Assembly (NCBI GenBank): GCA_963806635.1 | Contig: CAWDZA010000015.1 | Span: forward strand, 1,302,001 to 1,366,000 | From: CAVVEQ01 sp963806635 | GTDB lineage: Bacteria > Chloroflexota > Anaerolineae > Anaerolineales > Anaerolineaceae | DNA length: 64,000 bases | Direction: 5' to 3' | Part shown: one piece after another, positions 44,533 through 53,742 of the stretch | How the letters are laid out: every line of letters starts with the position of its first letter | Position numbering within the stretch: position 1 is the first letter of the stretch | Position numbers and translations under genes: made by a program | Notes under the pieces: model-generated | Seen by the model: only the letters and a program-made list of their open reading frames with translations | The model's database searches: none | What the model was told of the DNA's origin: nothing

Positions 44533-44563
44533 ACCGGGGCAATCTTCTCCAGATTGCCCCGGT
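44533..44563. other. Long perfect stem-loop downstream of gatC
   Basis: A 13-bp perfect stem (ACCGGGGCAATCT with its complement) and 5-nt loop lies between gatC and the next gene, without a T tract on either strand. It may protect the upstream mRNA end or reduce read-through to the downstream genes. Confidence 0.6.
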
Positions 44564-44593
44564 AATGAATATAATGATATTAAAGGTAAATTA

Positions 44594-44887
44594 ATGGCTA
44601 AAATCGAAGAAACACGAACTTTCCCGGGGAAATCTCCAGATCAATTGTACAATGCCTTTGAACCTGCCTACCAAAAGGCTGGATTCAACACATGGAAGAA
44701 AAGACCAATTGGTTGGCTGGCATTGGCGAAACGGCAGGAACCTGATTCTGACGTCCAAAGCACGCTTTCCGCACGCCCCGGAAACCCTTCTGCCGCCACT
44801 CTGGTGATCACCAGCGAAAAACAGTCCCTGGAGCAGATCCAAACCTGGGCTGCTGAAATATGGAATTCGCTGGAAGAAACGGAATAA
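44594..44887 (+). CDS. 97-residue protein of unknown function in the PTS operon
   Basis: This is a small soluble protein starting MAKIEETRTFPGKSPDQLYN, with a central KKRPIGWLALAK and a C-terminal helix. There is no signal peptide. The pattern of a short strand then an FPGKSPDQLYNAFEPAY helix is reminiscent of SRPBCC (START-like) proteins, but the match is weak. A TATAAT at 44570-44575 suggests an internal promoter after the gatC stem-loop. The position between IIC and HPr suggests a PTS-related or regulatory role; function is unknown. Confidence 0.6.
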   Translation: MAKIEETRTFPGKSPDQLYNAFEPAYQKAGFNTWKKRPIGWLALAKRQEPDSDVQSTLSARPGNPSAATLVITSEKQSLEQIQTWAAEIWNSLEETE

Positions 44888-44889
44888 CA

Positions 44890-45306
44890 ATGGTCAATAT
44901 CATGGTACGGGGGTTTCTGGGGGAATGGGGGCAGGCGCTGCTCAATTTTTATCAACAGAACAGTGTCTGGATCAACGCACTCTTTCTGCTTTATTTCCTT
45001 ATTGTCATCTTTTCCCAGAATAATTACAAACATACCCTGGCAACTTTGATCCTTGCTATTGAGGATAAATATCCCGGGCAATTTGATAAAAAGACCAGCA
45101 AAGAAATCGCCCGGGTCCTGAGCAAGAAAGAAATCCCCTGGCAAACAGTATTGAATACCTCAAAATGGCCGTTTATTGCCACTCCACGCATGCTTTACCC
45201 GCGTCTCAGGAATGAATCTTCATTAATAAAGTTGATCACGATGGAGATTCTTGCAAATTCAATATTCAATAACCACAAAACTGGTTTGACCCAGTCTTCA
45301 AAATAA
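44890..45306 (+). CDS. 138-residue membrane-anchored protein of unknown function in the PTS operon
   Basis: The start is ATG 44890, two bases after the preceding stop. One membrane segment is near residues 23-44 (VWINALFLLYFLIVIFSQNN). The remaining part is basic and helical (KKTSKEIARVLSKKEIPWQT). No family was recognised. It lies between the 97-residue protein and HPr, probably on the same mRNA. Confidence 0.6.
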   Translation: MVNIMVRGFLGEWGQALLNFYQQNSVWINALFLLYFLIVIFSQNNYKHTLATLILAIEDKYPGQFDKKTSKEIARVLSKKEIPWQTVLNTSKWPFIATPRMLYPRLRNESSLIKLITMEILANSIFNNHKTGLTQSSK

Positions 45307-45362
45307 TCGTTTTCCCAGTCAATACGATTTACACCGTCCCATAATCTCCAGGAGAAATTACC

Positions 45363-45641
45363 ATGCAATCATCCGATATCCTCGTTACCCATCCCGTGGG
45401 GCTGCATGCACGCCCGGCAGCGGAATTTGTGAAGACTGCGGGGAAATTTCCCTGCAATATCATGGCCTGTAATCTAACCACTGCCGGGAAAACCGTAAAC
45501 GCGAAAAGTATTCTGAGCGTCCTTACCCTGGGGGTGCAGCAGGGGCATACCATTCGCATCGAAACCGACGGCGAAAAAGAGGTTGAAGCCATGACTGCCC
45601 TGAAAGACCTTATTCAAGCGAATTTTGGAGAGACAGTCTGA
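45363..45641 (+). CDS. ptsH: Phosphocarrier protein HPr
   Basis: The protein has 92 residues. THPVGLHARPAAEFVKTAGK carries the active His (about residue 16) with the usual Arg beside it. AKSILSVLTLGVQQG carries the Ser (about 47) that HPr kinase modifies in Gram-positive bacteria; no HPr kinase gene is in the window. It passes phosphate from enzyme I to IIA. It overlaps the enzyme I start (TGATG). Confidence 0.95.
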   Translation: MQSSDILVTHPVGLHARPAAEFVKTAGKFPCNIMACNLTTAGKTVNAKSILSVLTLGVQQGHTIRIETDGEKEVEAMTALKDLIQANFGETV

Positions 45642-47350
45642 TGCAGAAATTCTCCGGGATCGCAGTTTCGGGCGGGATTGCCATCGGCCCTTGCTGGACC
45701 TACAGACCGGTTTCGGTATGCACTAACCGAGTACCCATAGATGATCCGAAGCCGGAGATCGAGCGATTTGAAAAAGCGCTGCGCGATGCTGAAGTGCAAC
45801 TGGAGCAACTTTATAATCGAGCGCTTGAAAGCATCGGCGAAGCAGATGCTGCGATCTTTGAAGCCCACAAGCTTTTCCTGAATGACCCTGAATTCATTGG
45901 AGCGATTCAATCCGCCATCACCGATGAACGGATCAACGCTGAGGCGGCTGTCGCCGAGACGGCCGAAGGATTTGCCCAGCAAATGCTGGCACTGGAGGAT
46001 GATTACTTCAAGGCGCGCGCCCAGGATATCCGCGATGTCAGCCGGCGCATCCTTTATTGCCTGAATGGAATATCCTTAGATCAATTCCAACTTTCGCAGC
46101 CGTCCATTATCCTGGCCGAGGACCTTACTCCGTCCGATACCATCCAGTTTGAGCGGACGATGATCCTTGGCCTGTGCACCCGGCACGGCGGACCCACTTC
46201 CCACACTGCCATCCTGGCGCGCAGCCTGGCTGTGCCAGCCGCAGTGAGCATCCCATTTGAATTCACTAATATTGATGAAGGTTCAGAGGTTATCCTCAAT
46301 GGAGATTCGGGAACACTGACAATCGAAGCCTCTGTAGAGGAAATAGAATCCGCAAAGAAAGCACAGCAGCAATGGGAGCTGATTTGGGAGAGCCGTTTAA
46401 AATCCGCGAGCGAGCCAGCCCGCAGCTTGGATGGTAAGTTGGTTGAGATCGTTGCCAATATCGGTGGTGTGGAGGATGCCCGCCAGGCTGTCGAATTCGG
46501 CGCTGAGGGCGTGGGTCTGCTGCGGACTGAATTCCTTTACCTGGATTTCGGCCGTCTTCCCACCGAAGAAGAGCAGACTGCCATTTACCGGGAGATCTTC
46601 CAGGTGATGGGCAGCCGACCTGTGGTTGTCCGCACCCTGGATATTGGCGGCGACAAGCAGGTGGATTATCTCGACCTGCAGCAGGAATCCAATCCATTCC
46701 TGGGTTGGCGGGCGATCCGCATGATGCGCGAGCATCCAGAAATGTTGCTCACCCAAATGCGTTCATTGTTGAAAGCTGCCTCACCTGAAAGCGACCTGCG
46801 AATCATGGCGCCCATGGTCTCCAGCGTGGAAGAAGTGCAGCAAGCCAGAGAAATATTTGAAGTAGCAAAAGCCTCTCTCCAAAAGGAAAAGGACCTGCGG
46901 GTTCGAAAAACCCAATTTGGGATCATGGTAGAGATCCCCTCCGCGGCCTTGATCATCGAGCACCTGGCTGAGTATGTCGATTTTTTCAGTATCGGCACCA
47001 ACGACCTGACGCAATACACCGTTGCCGTGGATCGAACCAACGAGCGGGTAGCCTACCTGGCCAGTCCCTTCCACCCGGCAGTGCTGAAATTGATCGACCG
47101 CACGATCCGGAAAGCGCATGAAAAAGGACGCTGGGTGGGGTTGTGCGGAGAAATGGCAGGAGATCCAGTTGCGGTGCCACTCCTGCTCGGAATGGGGTTG
47201 GACGAGTTCAGCATGTCGCCATCTGCAATTCCCGCGGTAAAAGAACTGATTCGTAGGCAGGATACCAACAGTTGCAAAGAGATTGCCACCGAAGCACTTT
47301 CCCAACCTAGTATCCAGGCGGTCAAAGAATTGCTGGCACGTCAGCGCTAA
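45641..47350 (+). CDS. ptsI: PTS enzyme I (phosphoenolpyruvate-protein phosphotransferase)
   Basis: The protein has 569 residues. The N-domain starts KFSGIAVSGGIAIGPCW. The phosphorylated His is in GGPTSHTAILARSLAVPA. The PEP-binding barrel has FGAEGVGLLRTEFLYLDFGR, VRTLDIGGDKQVDYLDL, DFFSIGTNDLTQYTVAVDR and the Cys in GLCGEMAGDP. It starts the phosphate chain from PEP. Having HPr and enzyme I next to a single IIABC set makes this a self-contained PTS. No frame break is present. Confidence 0.96.
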   Translation: MQKFSGIAVSGGIAIGPCWTYRPVSVCTNRVPIDDPKPEIERFEKALRDAEVQLEQLYNRALESIGEADAAIFEAHKLFLNDPEFIGAIQSAITDERINAEAAVAETAEGFAQQMLALEDDYFKARAQDIRDVSRRILYCLNGISLDQFQLSQPSIILAEDLTPSDTIQFERTMILGLCTRHGGPTSHTAILARSLAVPAAVSIPFEFTNIDEGSEVILNGDSGTLTIEASVEEIESAKKAQQQWELIWESRLKSASEPARSLDGKLVEIVANIGGVEDARQAVEFGAEGVGLLRTEFLYLDFGRLPTEEEQTAIYREIFQVMGSRPVVVRTLDIGGDKQVDYLDLQQESNPFLGWRAIRMMREHPEMLLTQMRSLLKAASPESDLRIMAPMVSSVEEVQQAREIFEVAKASLQKEKDLRVRKTQFGIMVEIPSAALIIEHLAEYVDFFSIGTNDLTQYTVAVDRTNERVAYLASPFHPAVLKLIDRTIRKAHEKGRWVGLCGEMAGDPVAVPLLLGMGLDEFSMSPSAIPAVKELIRRQDTNSCKEIATEALSQPSIQAVKELLARQR

Positions 47351-47456
47351 GAATAAGTAAAATTGGATCAGTTTTCCAAAAAAGTAGACCGCCGGTTTTT
47401 CCTACAGATAATCTTGTAAAATAATAACCATCCACAAAAAAGGGAAGGGTTCTTAA

Positions 47457-48530
47457 ATGATATCAACCACCCATCGCTTAGGTGTCCTCGCCCGTTACCG
47501 CTCCCTTATGGAAATCCCTGAACACACTGGGGATATTTCCCTTCTTGAGGGTGACACCCCCCTCATTCCACTACCCCGCCTGGCTGCAGAATTGGGCGGA
47601 GGGTTTGAGCTTTTAATCAAATACGAAGGTCTGAATCCCACCGGTTCCTTCAAGGACCGCGGCATGACCGTGGCAATCTCCGAAGCATTCGGCCGTGATG
47701 TGAAAACGGTCATTTGCGCCTCCACCGGCAACACCGCCGCCTCCGCGGCTGCCTACGCCGCCCGGGCAGGGATGCGCGCGATCGTGATCATCCCGGAGGG
47801 CAAGGTGGCGGCCGGCAAGCTGGCTGGAGCGGTTGCCTACGGCGCCCAGGTGATCCAGATTCAGGGTTCCTTCGATGATGCTCTCGACCTGGTGGTGGAG
47901 ATCTCCAACCACCACCCCATTGCCCTGGTCAACTCGCTCAATCCCTACCGCCTGGAGGGGCAAAAGACGGCCGCATTCGAGATCTGCGATACGCTCGGCA
48001 GTGCGCCGGATTGGCTGTGCCTGCCGGTGGGCAATGCCGGCAATATCACCGCCTACTGGATGGGTTTCCGGCAATATGAGAGGCTTCATCAAACCGGATT
48101 ACCGCACATCCTCGGCGTCCAGGCAGCCGGTTCCGCGCCGCTCGTCCTGGGGCACCCCGTGGAAAAGCCCGAAACAGTTGCCACTGCCATCCGCATCGGC
48201 AAGCCAGCCAGAGGGGAGGAAGCACTTTCTGCCGCGGAGGGATCGGGCGGCAGGATCATTGCGGTGACGGATGAGGAAATCCTCTCCATGCAACGTCGAT
48301 TGGCGTCCGAGGGTGTTTGGGTGGAGCCTGCCTCGGCGGCCGGAGTTGCCGGCTTGGCTCACGAATTGCAGGCAGGCAGGCTGGACCTTCGCAGCAAGCG
48401 CGTAGTAGCAGTCTGTACCGGGCACGGGATGAAGGATCCGGAGATCATCGCAAAAAGCATGCCCGCACCGCGTTTGCTTCCCGCGAGAGTAGACGTGCTT
48501 ACTTCGGCGATCCTCGGGGTGAAGGCATGA
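47457..48530 (+). CDS. thrC: Threonine synthase
   Basis: The protein has 357 residues of fold-type II PLP enzyme. Motifs are SLLEGDTPLIPLPRLA, the PLP-Lys site NPTGSFKDRGMTVAI, STGNTAASAAAYAARAG and the phosphate-binding LPVGNAGNITAYW. It converts O-phosphohomoserine to threonine. It overlaps thrB by 4 bp (ATGA) and lies after the PTS genes, probably with its own promoter. Confidence 0.94.
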   Translation: MISTTHRLGVLARYRSLMEIPEHTGDISLLEGDTPLIPLPRLAAELGGGFELLIKYEGLNPTGSFKDRGMTVAISEAFGRDVKTVICASTGNTAASAAAYAARAGMRAIVIIPEGKVAAGKLAGAVAYGAQVIQIQGSFDDALDLVVEISNHHPIALVNSLNPYRLEGQKTAAFEICDTLGSAPDWLCLPVGNAGNITAYWMGFRQYERLHQTGLPHILGVQAAGSAPLVLGHPVEKPETVATAIRIGKPARGEEALSAAEGSGGRIIAVTDEEILSMQRRLASEGVWVEPASAAGVAGLAHELQAGRLDLRSKRVVAVCTGHGMKDPEIIAKSMPAPRLLPARVDVLTSAILGVKA

Positions 48531-49414
48531 AGCTCAAAATCGGAGTGCCAGCCACCACCGCCAACCTGGGCCCCGGGTTCGATTGCCTGGCCCTCGCCCT
48601 GGATCTCTGGAATGAAGCCGAGATCGAACCGGCTGCTGACTTCCGGGTGGAAGTGACCGGTGAGGGATCCGCCCAGCTTCCAACGGATGAGAATAACCTT
48701 GTCATCCGCGCCTACCTGCGCTGCCTGGAATCCCAGGGACTCACCCGCCCCGGAGGGCTGCATATCTGCATGGCCAACTGTATTCCGATCGGTTCCGGGC
48801 TGGGTTCCAGCGCTTCGGCGGTGGTTATGGGTATTTTGGCGGCGAACACCTTGCATGAGCTGCGTATGGGGATGGATGAAATGATCCGCCTGGCTGCCGC
48901 GATGGAAGGACACGCAGATAATGCCGCTGCAGCGCTGCTGGGGGGATTGGTGGTCATTTCGCAGGCTGAAGAAATCATTTATCAGCGCTTCGATATCCCA
49001 ACGATCCAGGCTGTAATTCTCGTGCCGGATTTTCCCTTTCCCACCCGGGAAGCCCGCGCAGCCTTGCCGGCTGCGATCAACTACCGGGATGCTGTTTTCA
49101 ATCTCGGGCGTGTCCCTCTGGTTGTGAATGCTTTCTGCGAGGGCGATCTGGTCAAACTCGCCGGGGTGATGGATGATCGCCTGCATGAGCCCTACCGGTT
49201 AAAGTTGATCCCCGGTGCGGCTGAAGCCTTGGCAGGGGCCAGGGATAAAGGCTTGGCAGCTGCGCTTTCCGGTGCGGGGCCAAGTATTATCACCTTCCAA
49301 CCTCAAAATGGGGAGAACGTGATCCTTGCGATGCAGAAATTGTTTTACCAAAAGAACATCAAAACCAGCATTTATCGATTATCAACGATTAATCGGGGAG
49401 CCTGGGTGAAATGA
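48527..49414 (+). CDS. thrB: Homoserine kinase
   Basis: The start is ATG 48527, overlapping the thrC stop; a longer open frame upstream is only a shadow of thrC. The protein has 295 residues of GHMP kinase fold: VPATTANLGPGFDCLALALD at the N-terminus, the ATP loop PIGSGLGSSASAV and the C-terminal AALSGAGPSIITF. It phosphorylates homoserine for ThrC. Together with the T-box on thrS, two separate threonine-related loci are present in this window. Confidence 0.94.
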   Translation: MKLKIGVPATTANLGPGFDCLALALDLWNEAEIEPAADFRVEVTGEGSAQLPTDENNLVIRAYLRCLESQGLTRPGGLHICMANCIPIGSGLGSSASAVVMGILAANTLHELRMGMDEMIRLAAAMEGHADNAAAALLGGLVVISQAEEIIYQRFDIPTIQAVILVPDFPFPTREARAALPAAINYRDAVFNLGRVPLVVNAFCEGDLVKLAGVMDDRLHEPYRLKLIPGAAEALAGARDKGLAAALSGAGPSIITFQPQNGENVILAMQKLFYQKNIKTSIYRLSTINRGAWVK

Positions 49415-49436
49415 TTCTTCCGCTGAGAATTAATAC

Positions 49437-50144
49437 CTATTCAATAGGCAGGATGATTATGCTATAGATTCCCCAGGCGAGGATCATCAAAGCAAAAATA
49501 ACCACTCCGGATTTAACCCGGAAGGCTTTTACCTGCGAAGCCAACCCGGCCATAAAAAGGACCGAGGCCAGAATTACCGTATCGAGGACGTACCGGTCAG
49601 CGATTTCGTTTGCCGATTCGGCAGCGTCGAAATATTCTCCGGCTTTTTTCTCCAGGGCATCAGCTTCCTGGTTCTTCGCCAGCGAATATTCTGGCATCGC
49701 AAACGGGGATTTTGGCGCATCGGGGTTATTTTTGGGATCCGTCAACAACCAGGCTTCAAATGCTGGAATGAATTCACCTCGAAATCTTGCCCGGTAAAAA
49801 TCGGTAAGTTCCTGGTTATCACCAGCATAAGCGTTTATCCAATTGGTAAATAGTCCGATATCGATCTGCATCTGCTGGCCGGCGACCGATGAAGCCCGGC
49901 TGGATTCAACCCTGGAGGCGCTTGCCCGGCTATAGTTGGCAGCTTGAACCCCGCTCCAACGGGCAGATTGGTAACCGCTCCAGGCAGTTGCCAGCGTCGC
50001 CACTGCCAGGATTATCGTCGCGACGATCTCCGCAATTGGCTCAAACCGATCCCAGCGATGAGGAAGATCGATCATCCCGATCTTTTGTCCGCGACCTTTG
50101 GGATCATATTCGGGTATTGCCTCGGTCTTCGGGGTATCTGTCAT
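49437..50144 (-). CDS. Membrane protein of unknown function (235 residues)
   Basis: One membrane segment lies at about 39-58 (AEIVATIILAVATLATAWSG), followed by a soluble helical domain with an Arg/Ser/Ala-rich region (ANYSRASASRVESSRASSVA). Two membrane segments are at the C-terminus (about 190-210 and 214-232). AGAGG precedes the ATG at suitable distance. Similar proteins occur in many bacteria as uncharacterised; I do not assign a named family. It is convergent with thrB and transcribed alone. Confidence 0.7.
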   Translation of the reverse strand: MTDTPKTEAIPEYDPKGRGQKIGMIDLPHRWDRFEPIAEIVATIILAVATLATAWSGYQSARWSGVQAANYSRASASRVESSRASSVAGQQMQIDIGLFTNWINAYAGDNQELTDFYRARFRGEFIPAFEAWLLTDPKNNPDAPKSPFAMPEYSLAKNQEADALEKKAGEYFDAAESANEIADRYVLDTVILASVLFMAGLASQVKAFRVKSGVVIFALMILAWGIYSIIILPIE

Positions 50145-50286
50145 ACCATAACCTCTGCAAATATTTTTCTTTCCAAGGAAAGTATAAATCAGAATAGTAT
50201 TTAAAGCCCAGCACTCAAATCATTTATTAAATACAGGGTCGGAAACGATTAATGCTCCCGACTCTCTGGTTAGTGAGTATTTCTAC

Positions 50287-51621
50287 CTACTTAATAGTCT
50301 CCACCTCCAGATCGAACACCTTGGACACCATCTCCAGGGCATTCAGATTGTGACCATTCGTTAATATGTAATGATGGGAAATGACCTCATCCACCATCTT
50401 TAAGCCATTAGATACACGGATCACAGCTCCGTTCAGGCAGTCCGAATTTGAGAATTGTGCATATTGGGGCAGATCGCCCTCTATGATGCTCCAGCGATCA
50501 AACGGCGGCTTCAATTTCACCAGGGTTACCGGTCCATCCGCGAGGCGTGCATCGATGGCGGTGGCGTTATCGTCCACAATGGCCAGCACTTTGCTTTCCA
50601 GCTTCCATTGGGTGGAGAAAGATAGAGGAACTACACCCAGGTATCCGCAGTGAGCGGTGAGAATGTGGTCAGCGGGATTTCCAGCCACCTTGGGGAAGTT
50701 TGGAATGTGCTCATGCTTCAATGCTGCCTGCCCCATCACAAAAGGATAAAGGTTGGTCATCATAAAAGGCACACCGATCGTTCTGGAGATCAATACCTCT
50801 GTAAGCATTGTCACCAGGTCGCCTTCGCAACCCCAAACCATCTTACGTTCTTCATATAGAAGATTCCACGCCAGGCAGGGGGTGGTATCACAGTACATGG
50901 ATTCATTCAGGCAGTTCATCCCGGTTGCGATGATCGCGGGGTCTGCATCCAGATCTTCTTTGATCTTCATGTAGAGCTTGATCGCGCTTAGGATCTGCCG
51001 GTTTGTGATCTTTCCAACCGGGGTTTTGGCTTTCCGTTCCTCCCAGACTTTCTGGGCATCCGCATCGCTGATGGCGCGGGCGTCTTCCGCCAGCTTTTTG
51101 AAGCTTTTCTTGACGACTTTGACCCCATATCGTTTTTGAATGGAATCGACGCATTCCGGCTCCCACCAGTAAAAACGCTTGAAGATCGGATCCTGCTTTC
51201 CAGTGCCATTTGCAGGGTTATCCTGGTAGACCAGAAGTTTGGAAGCCCTCAATTCCCGCTTCAACGCCATCGCCCGGCAGATCATCTTTGTTTTTTCAAG
51301 CGTATTAGGAGCCACCACCCTTACCCCTTTGGACGCGAGGTAGCTATTGATCTCCCAATCCCACATGGATACGGTACCGAACTCGGATGTGACCACCATG
51401 ATCGGCTGAGGTAGTGCCTGGATCTCCGCCAACCGCCGAAATGCATCTCCCAGCATCTGCGGAAAGATAACCCCATCGCATTCGGGGAGCCGCTTTCCCA
51501 GGGCGACAGGCTCCATGAATTCAGCCTCATCCTTAAAAAGCCGCTTTAGTTCATCCAGCTGTTTCACAAAATCAGGGTCTTGCGCGCTCAGGAAAAAAAC
51601 AGGAACAAGTTTTGCTTTCAT
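50287..51621 (-). CDS. L-fucose/L-arabinose isomerase-like protein
   Basis: The protein has 444 residues. The N-terminal Rossmann-like domain starts KLVPVFFLSAQDPDFVKQLD and has GTVSMWDWEINSYLASKGVR. The C-terminal half has MNCLNESMYCDTTPCLAWNL, KMVWGCEGDLVTMLTEVLIS and NPADHILTAHCGYLGVVPLS, as in FucI-like isomerases that contribute metal-binding Glu, Asp and His. It probably interconverts an aldose and ketose, but these relatives are often of unknown substrate. GGAG lies 5 nt before the start. It is third in a minus-strand run after the PfkB kinase and an epimerase. Confidence 0.78.
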   Translation of the reverse strand: MKAKLVPVFFLSAQDPDFVKQLDELKRLFKDEAEFMEPVALGKRLPECDGVIFPQMLGDAFRRLAEIQALPQPIMVVTSEFGTVSMWDWEINSYLASKGVRVVAPNTLEKTKMICRAMALKRELRASKLLVYQDNPANGTGKQDPIFKRFYWWEPECVDSIQKRYGVKVVKKSFKKLAEDARAISDADAQKVWEERKAKTPVGKITNRQILSAIKLYMKIKEDLDADPAIIATGMNCLNESMYCDTTPCLAWNLLYEERKMVWGCEGDLVTMLTEVLISRTIGVPFMMTNLYPFVMGQAALKHEHIPNFPKVAGNPADHILTAHCGYLGVVPLSFSTQWKLESKVLAIVDDNATAIDARLADGPVTLVKLKPPFDRWSIIEGDLPQYAQFSNSDCLNGAVIRVSNGLKMVDEVISHHYILTNGHNLNALEMVSKVFDLEVETIK

Positions 51622-51665
51622 GAATTCTCCACGTTTGAGTTTTGAATAATTATCATTCGGTCCGT

Positions 51666-52631
51666 TTACGCCCAGAACATCTCGCCGGGTGTTTCCACGG
51701 TCACGGCTTCCCGCAGGGCAGCGAGGCCTTTGCGGACACCTTCGTCAAAGGACATCATCCCGTCTTCGTGCTCCAGGGAGATCACATGGTCGTAGCCCAC
51801 CATGCGCAGCGCGGAGACGATATCCTTCCAAACTTTGATATCGTGCCCATAACCGATCGACCGGAAGGTCCAGGAGCGGTGGGGGATATCTGTGTAGGTC
51901 TTATTGTCGTTGCAGCCATTAACAGAAACGTTGAACGGGTCCACGTAGCAATCCTTGCCATGAACGTGGGCGATCGCCTCCCCGCCCAGTTTGCGGATGG
52001 CAGCCACCGGGTCCACGCCGTTCCAGAAAAGGTGGCTGGGGTCAAAGTTCGCGCACAACGCCGGTCCGCAGGCTTCGCGCATCCGCAGCAGGGTCTCCAC
52101 ATTGTAGATCAGCATGCCGGGGTGCATCTCCACCGCGATCTTCACTTTGTGTGATTCGGCAAAAGAAGCCGCGCCGCGCCAGTAGGGAATGCCCACCTGA
52201 TTCCACTGGTAATCGAGGATAGCAAGGAAGTGCGGCGGCCACGGGCAGGTGACCCAGTTCGGTTGGCTATCGCCTGGCGCGCCTGCTGGCAAGCCGGAGA
52301 GAACGTTGACAGCCGGCACCCCGCACATCTCTGCCAGGCGGACCGTCTTGCGGAAGACTTCGTCGGAAGCCTGGGCGATATTCCGGTCCGGTCCGATCGG
52401 GTCCCAATGGCAGCTGAACCCGCTGATGATCATCCCGCGGCTTTCGATCGCTTTCAAATAGGCTTTGCGTTTATCCTCGCTGGCCAGAAGGTCATCCACG
52501 TTGCAGTGATGGGAACCCGGCAGTCCGCCAGTTCCAATTTCCACGGCGGTTGCGCCATAGGATAGGATCTTATCCAGTGCCTGCTCGAAGGGAAGTTGTT
52601 GAAAGATGACTGAGAATACACCGATACGCAT
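51666..52631 (-). CDS. Sugar phosphate isomerase/epimerase (TIM barrel, AP-endonuclease-2 fold)
   Basis: The protein has 321 residues. It opens MRIGVFSVIFQQLPFEQALD. Metal-binding positions typical of the family are visible in KIAVEMHPGMLIYNVET (Glu), ANFDPSHLFWNGVDP (Asp, His), AIAHVHGKDCYVD (His) and VISLEHEDGMM (Glu). It is likely to isomerise or epimerise a sugar or inositol derivative. It lies 44 nt upstream of the isomerase-like gene and shares its direction with PfkB. AGGAG precedes the ATG. Confidence 0.85.
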   Translation of the reverse strand: MRIGVFSVIFQQLPFEQALDKILSYGATAVEIGTGGLPGSHHCNVDDLLASEDKRKAYLKAIESRGMIISGFSCHWDPIGPDRNIAQASDEVFRKTVRLAEMCGVPAVNVLSGLPAGAPGDSQPNWVTCPWPPHFLAILDYQWNQVGIPYWRGAASFAESHKVKIAVEMHPGMLIYNVETLLRMREACGPALCANFDPSHLFWNGVDPVAAIRKLGGEAIAHVHGKDCYVDPFNVSVNGCNDNKTYTDIPHRSWTFRSIGYGHDIKVWKDIVSALRMVGYDHVISLEHEDGMMSFDEGVRKGLAALREAVTVETPGEMFWA

Positions 52632-52749
52632 TTTGATCTCCTGTTATCCAATTTTATTGATCACGAAGTGGGCTAATTTTACGACATTTACTTTTAATCC
52701 CGGCAATGAATAAACTTCAAAACAGGTATTGGTCATTAAATGTTTGATA

Positions 52750-53742
52750 TCATAGCGGTCTTCGGGAGATGAGTTCTTCCACTTCTGGTCTCTCCGGAAA
52801 AGAAGAAATCGTACCTTGGCGTGTTGAGGTTAGCGCTCCGACTGCGTTCGCAAACTTGAATATTCTTACCAGGTCATCGTTCAATAAATTTGAAATGGTT
52901 TTTTTCTCTTCCACTATTTTCACCAGCATTCCGGCTGTAAATGCATCGCCACAACCAAGAGGGTCTACCTCAATTACTTTATAAGCCGGGATAAACCCGC
53001 ATGTTTCCTTGGTGGCGAATTGACACCCTTTTTCGCCTAGGGTCACCGCCACGAGATTTACCCCTTCCGCCAGCAGTACCGGAATTCCTTTTCCCGGATC
53101 CCGGGTTCCTGTAAGAATTTCCAACTCCATTTCGTTGACTTTAAGAATATCGCAAATCCTGACCAAGGATTGAATGTGTATAAGTGCATCATTTTTATCC
53201 GGCCACAACCCGGGACGGTGATTCACATCGACAGAGATAAGCCCACCGCTATTTTTCACTAGCTCGATTGCTTTGTATTGTGTCTTGCGCGTTTCTTCTT
53301 TCGTCAGGAGCAGGGAGCAGCAATGCAGAATACTTGCCGACTTTATCATTTCTTCATCCAAGTCCTTCACAGATAGCGCCAGGTCGGCACCCCCCTCCCG
53401 TTTAAACCGATATCGAAAAGAACCCGCCTCCGGCTCGGCGATCCTCAAAAGTGTGGTGGGCAGCTTGTCATCCACCCGCAGCCCTCGGGTATCTACTCCC
53501 ACTTGGGTTAGAGTATCAATGATCGATTGGCCGTAATTATCCCTTCCCACCTTGCCGATCATCGCGCTGGAAGTGCCCAGCTTGGCCGCCGCTGCTGCCA
53601 CATTCGCATTTGCGCCTCCAGGTTCAGGGATGAAGCTCCCCAATTCATCTGCTAAACCTTTATTTTTCGACGGGTATAAATCCATGACGATTTCGCCCAA
53701 TGATACGATGTTGATGTGGTCATTTCCTTGAATTGAGATCAT
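52750..53742 (-). CDS. PfkB-family carbohydrate kinase (fructokinase-like)
   Basis: The protein has 330 residues. The N-terminus is NIVSLGEIVMDLYPSKNKGL and the substrate region EPGGANANVAAAAAKLGTSS. The PfkB signature 2 is VIEVDPLGCGDAFTAGMLVK, with the catalytic Asp in GCGDAF. It phosphorylates a sugar, probably fructose or a related ketose. The ATG at 53742 has no Shine-Dalgarno sequence, but TACAAT ends 6 nt before it, so the mRNA may be leaderless. It is the first gene of a minus-strand group and divergent from the PIG-L gene. Confidence 0.88.
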   Translation of the reverse strand: MISIQGNDHINIVSLGEIVMDLYPSKNKGLADELGSFIPEPGGANANVAAAAAKLGTSSAMIGKVGRDNYGQSIIDTLTQVGVDTRGLRVDDKLPTTLLRIAEPEAGSFRYRFKREGGADLALSVKDLDEEMIKSASILHCCSLLLTKEETRKTQYKAIELVKNSGGLISVDVNHRPGLWPDKNDALIHIQSLVRICDILKVNEMELEILTGTRDPGKGIPVLLAEGVNLVAVTLGEKGCQFATKETCGFIPAYKVIEVDPLGCGDAFTAGMLVKIVEEKKTISNLLNDDLVRIFKFANAVGALTSTRQGTISSFPERPEVEELISRRPL

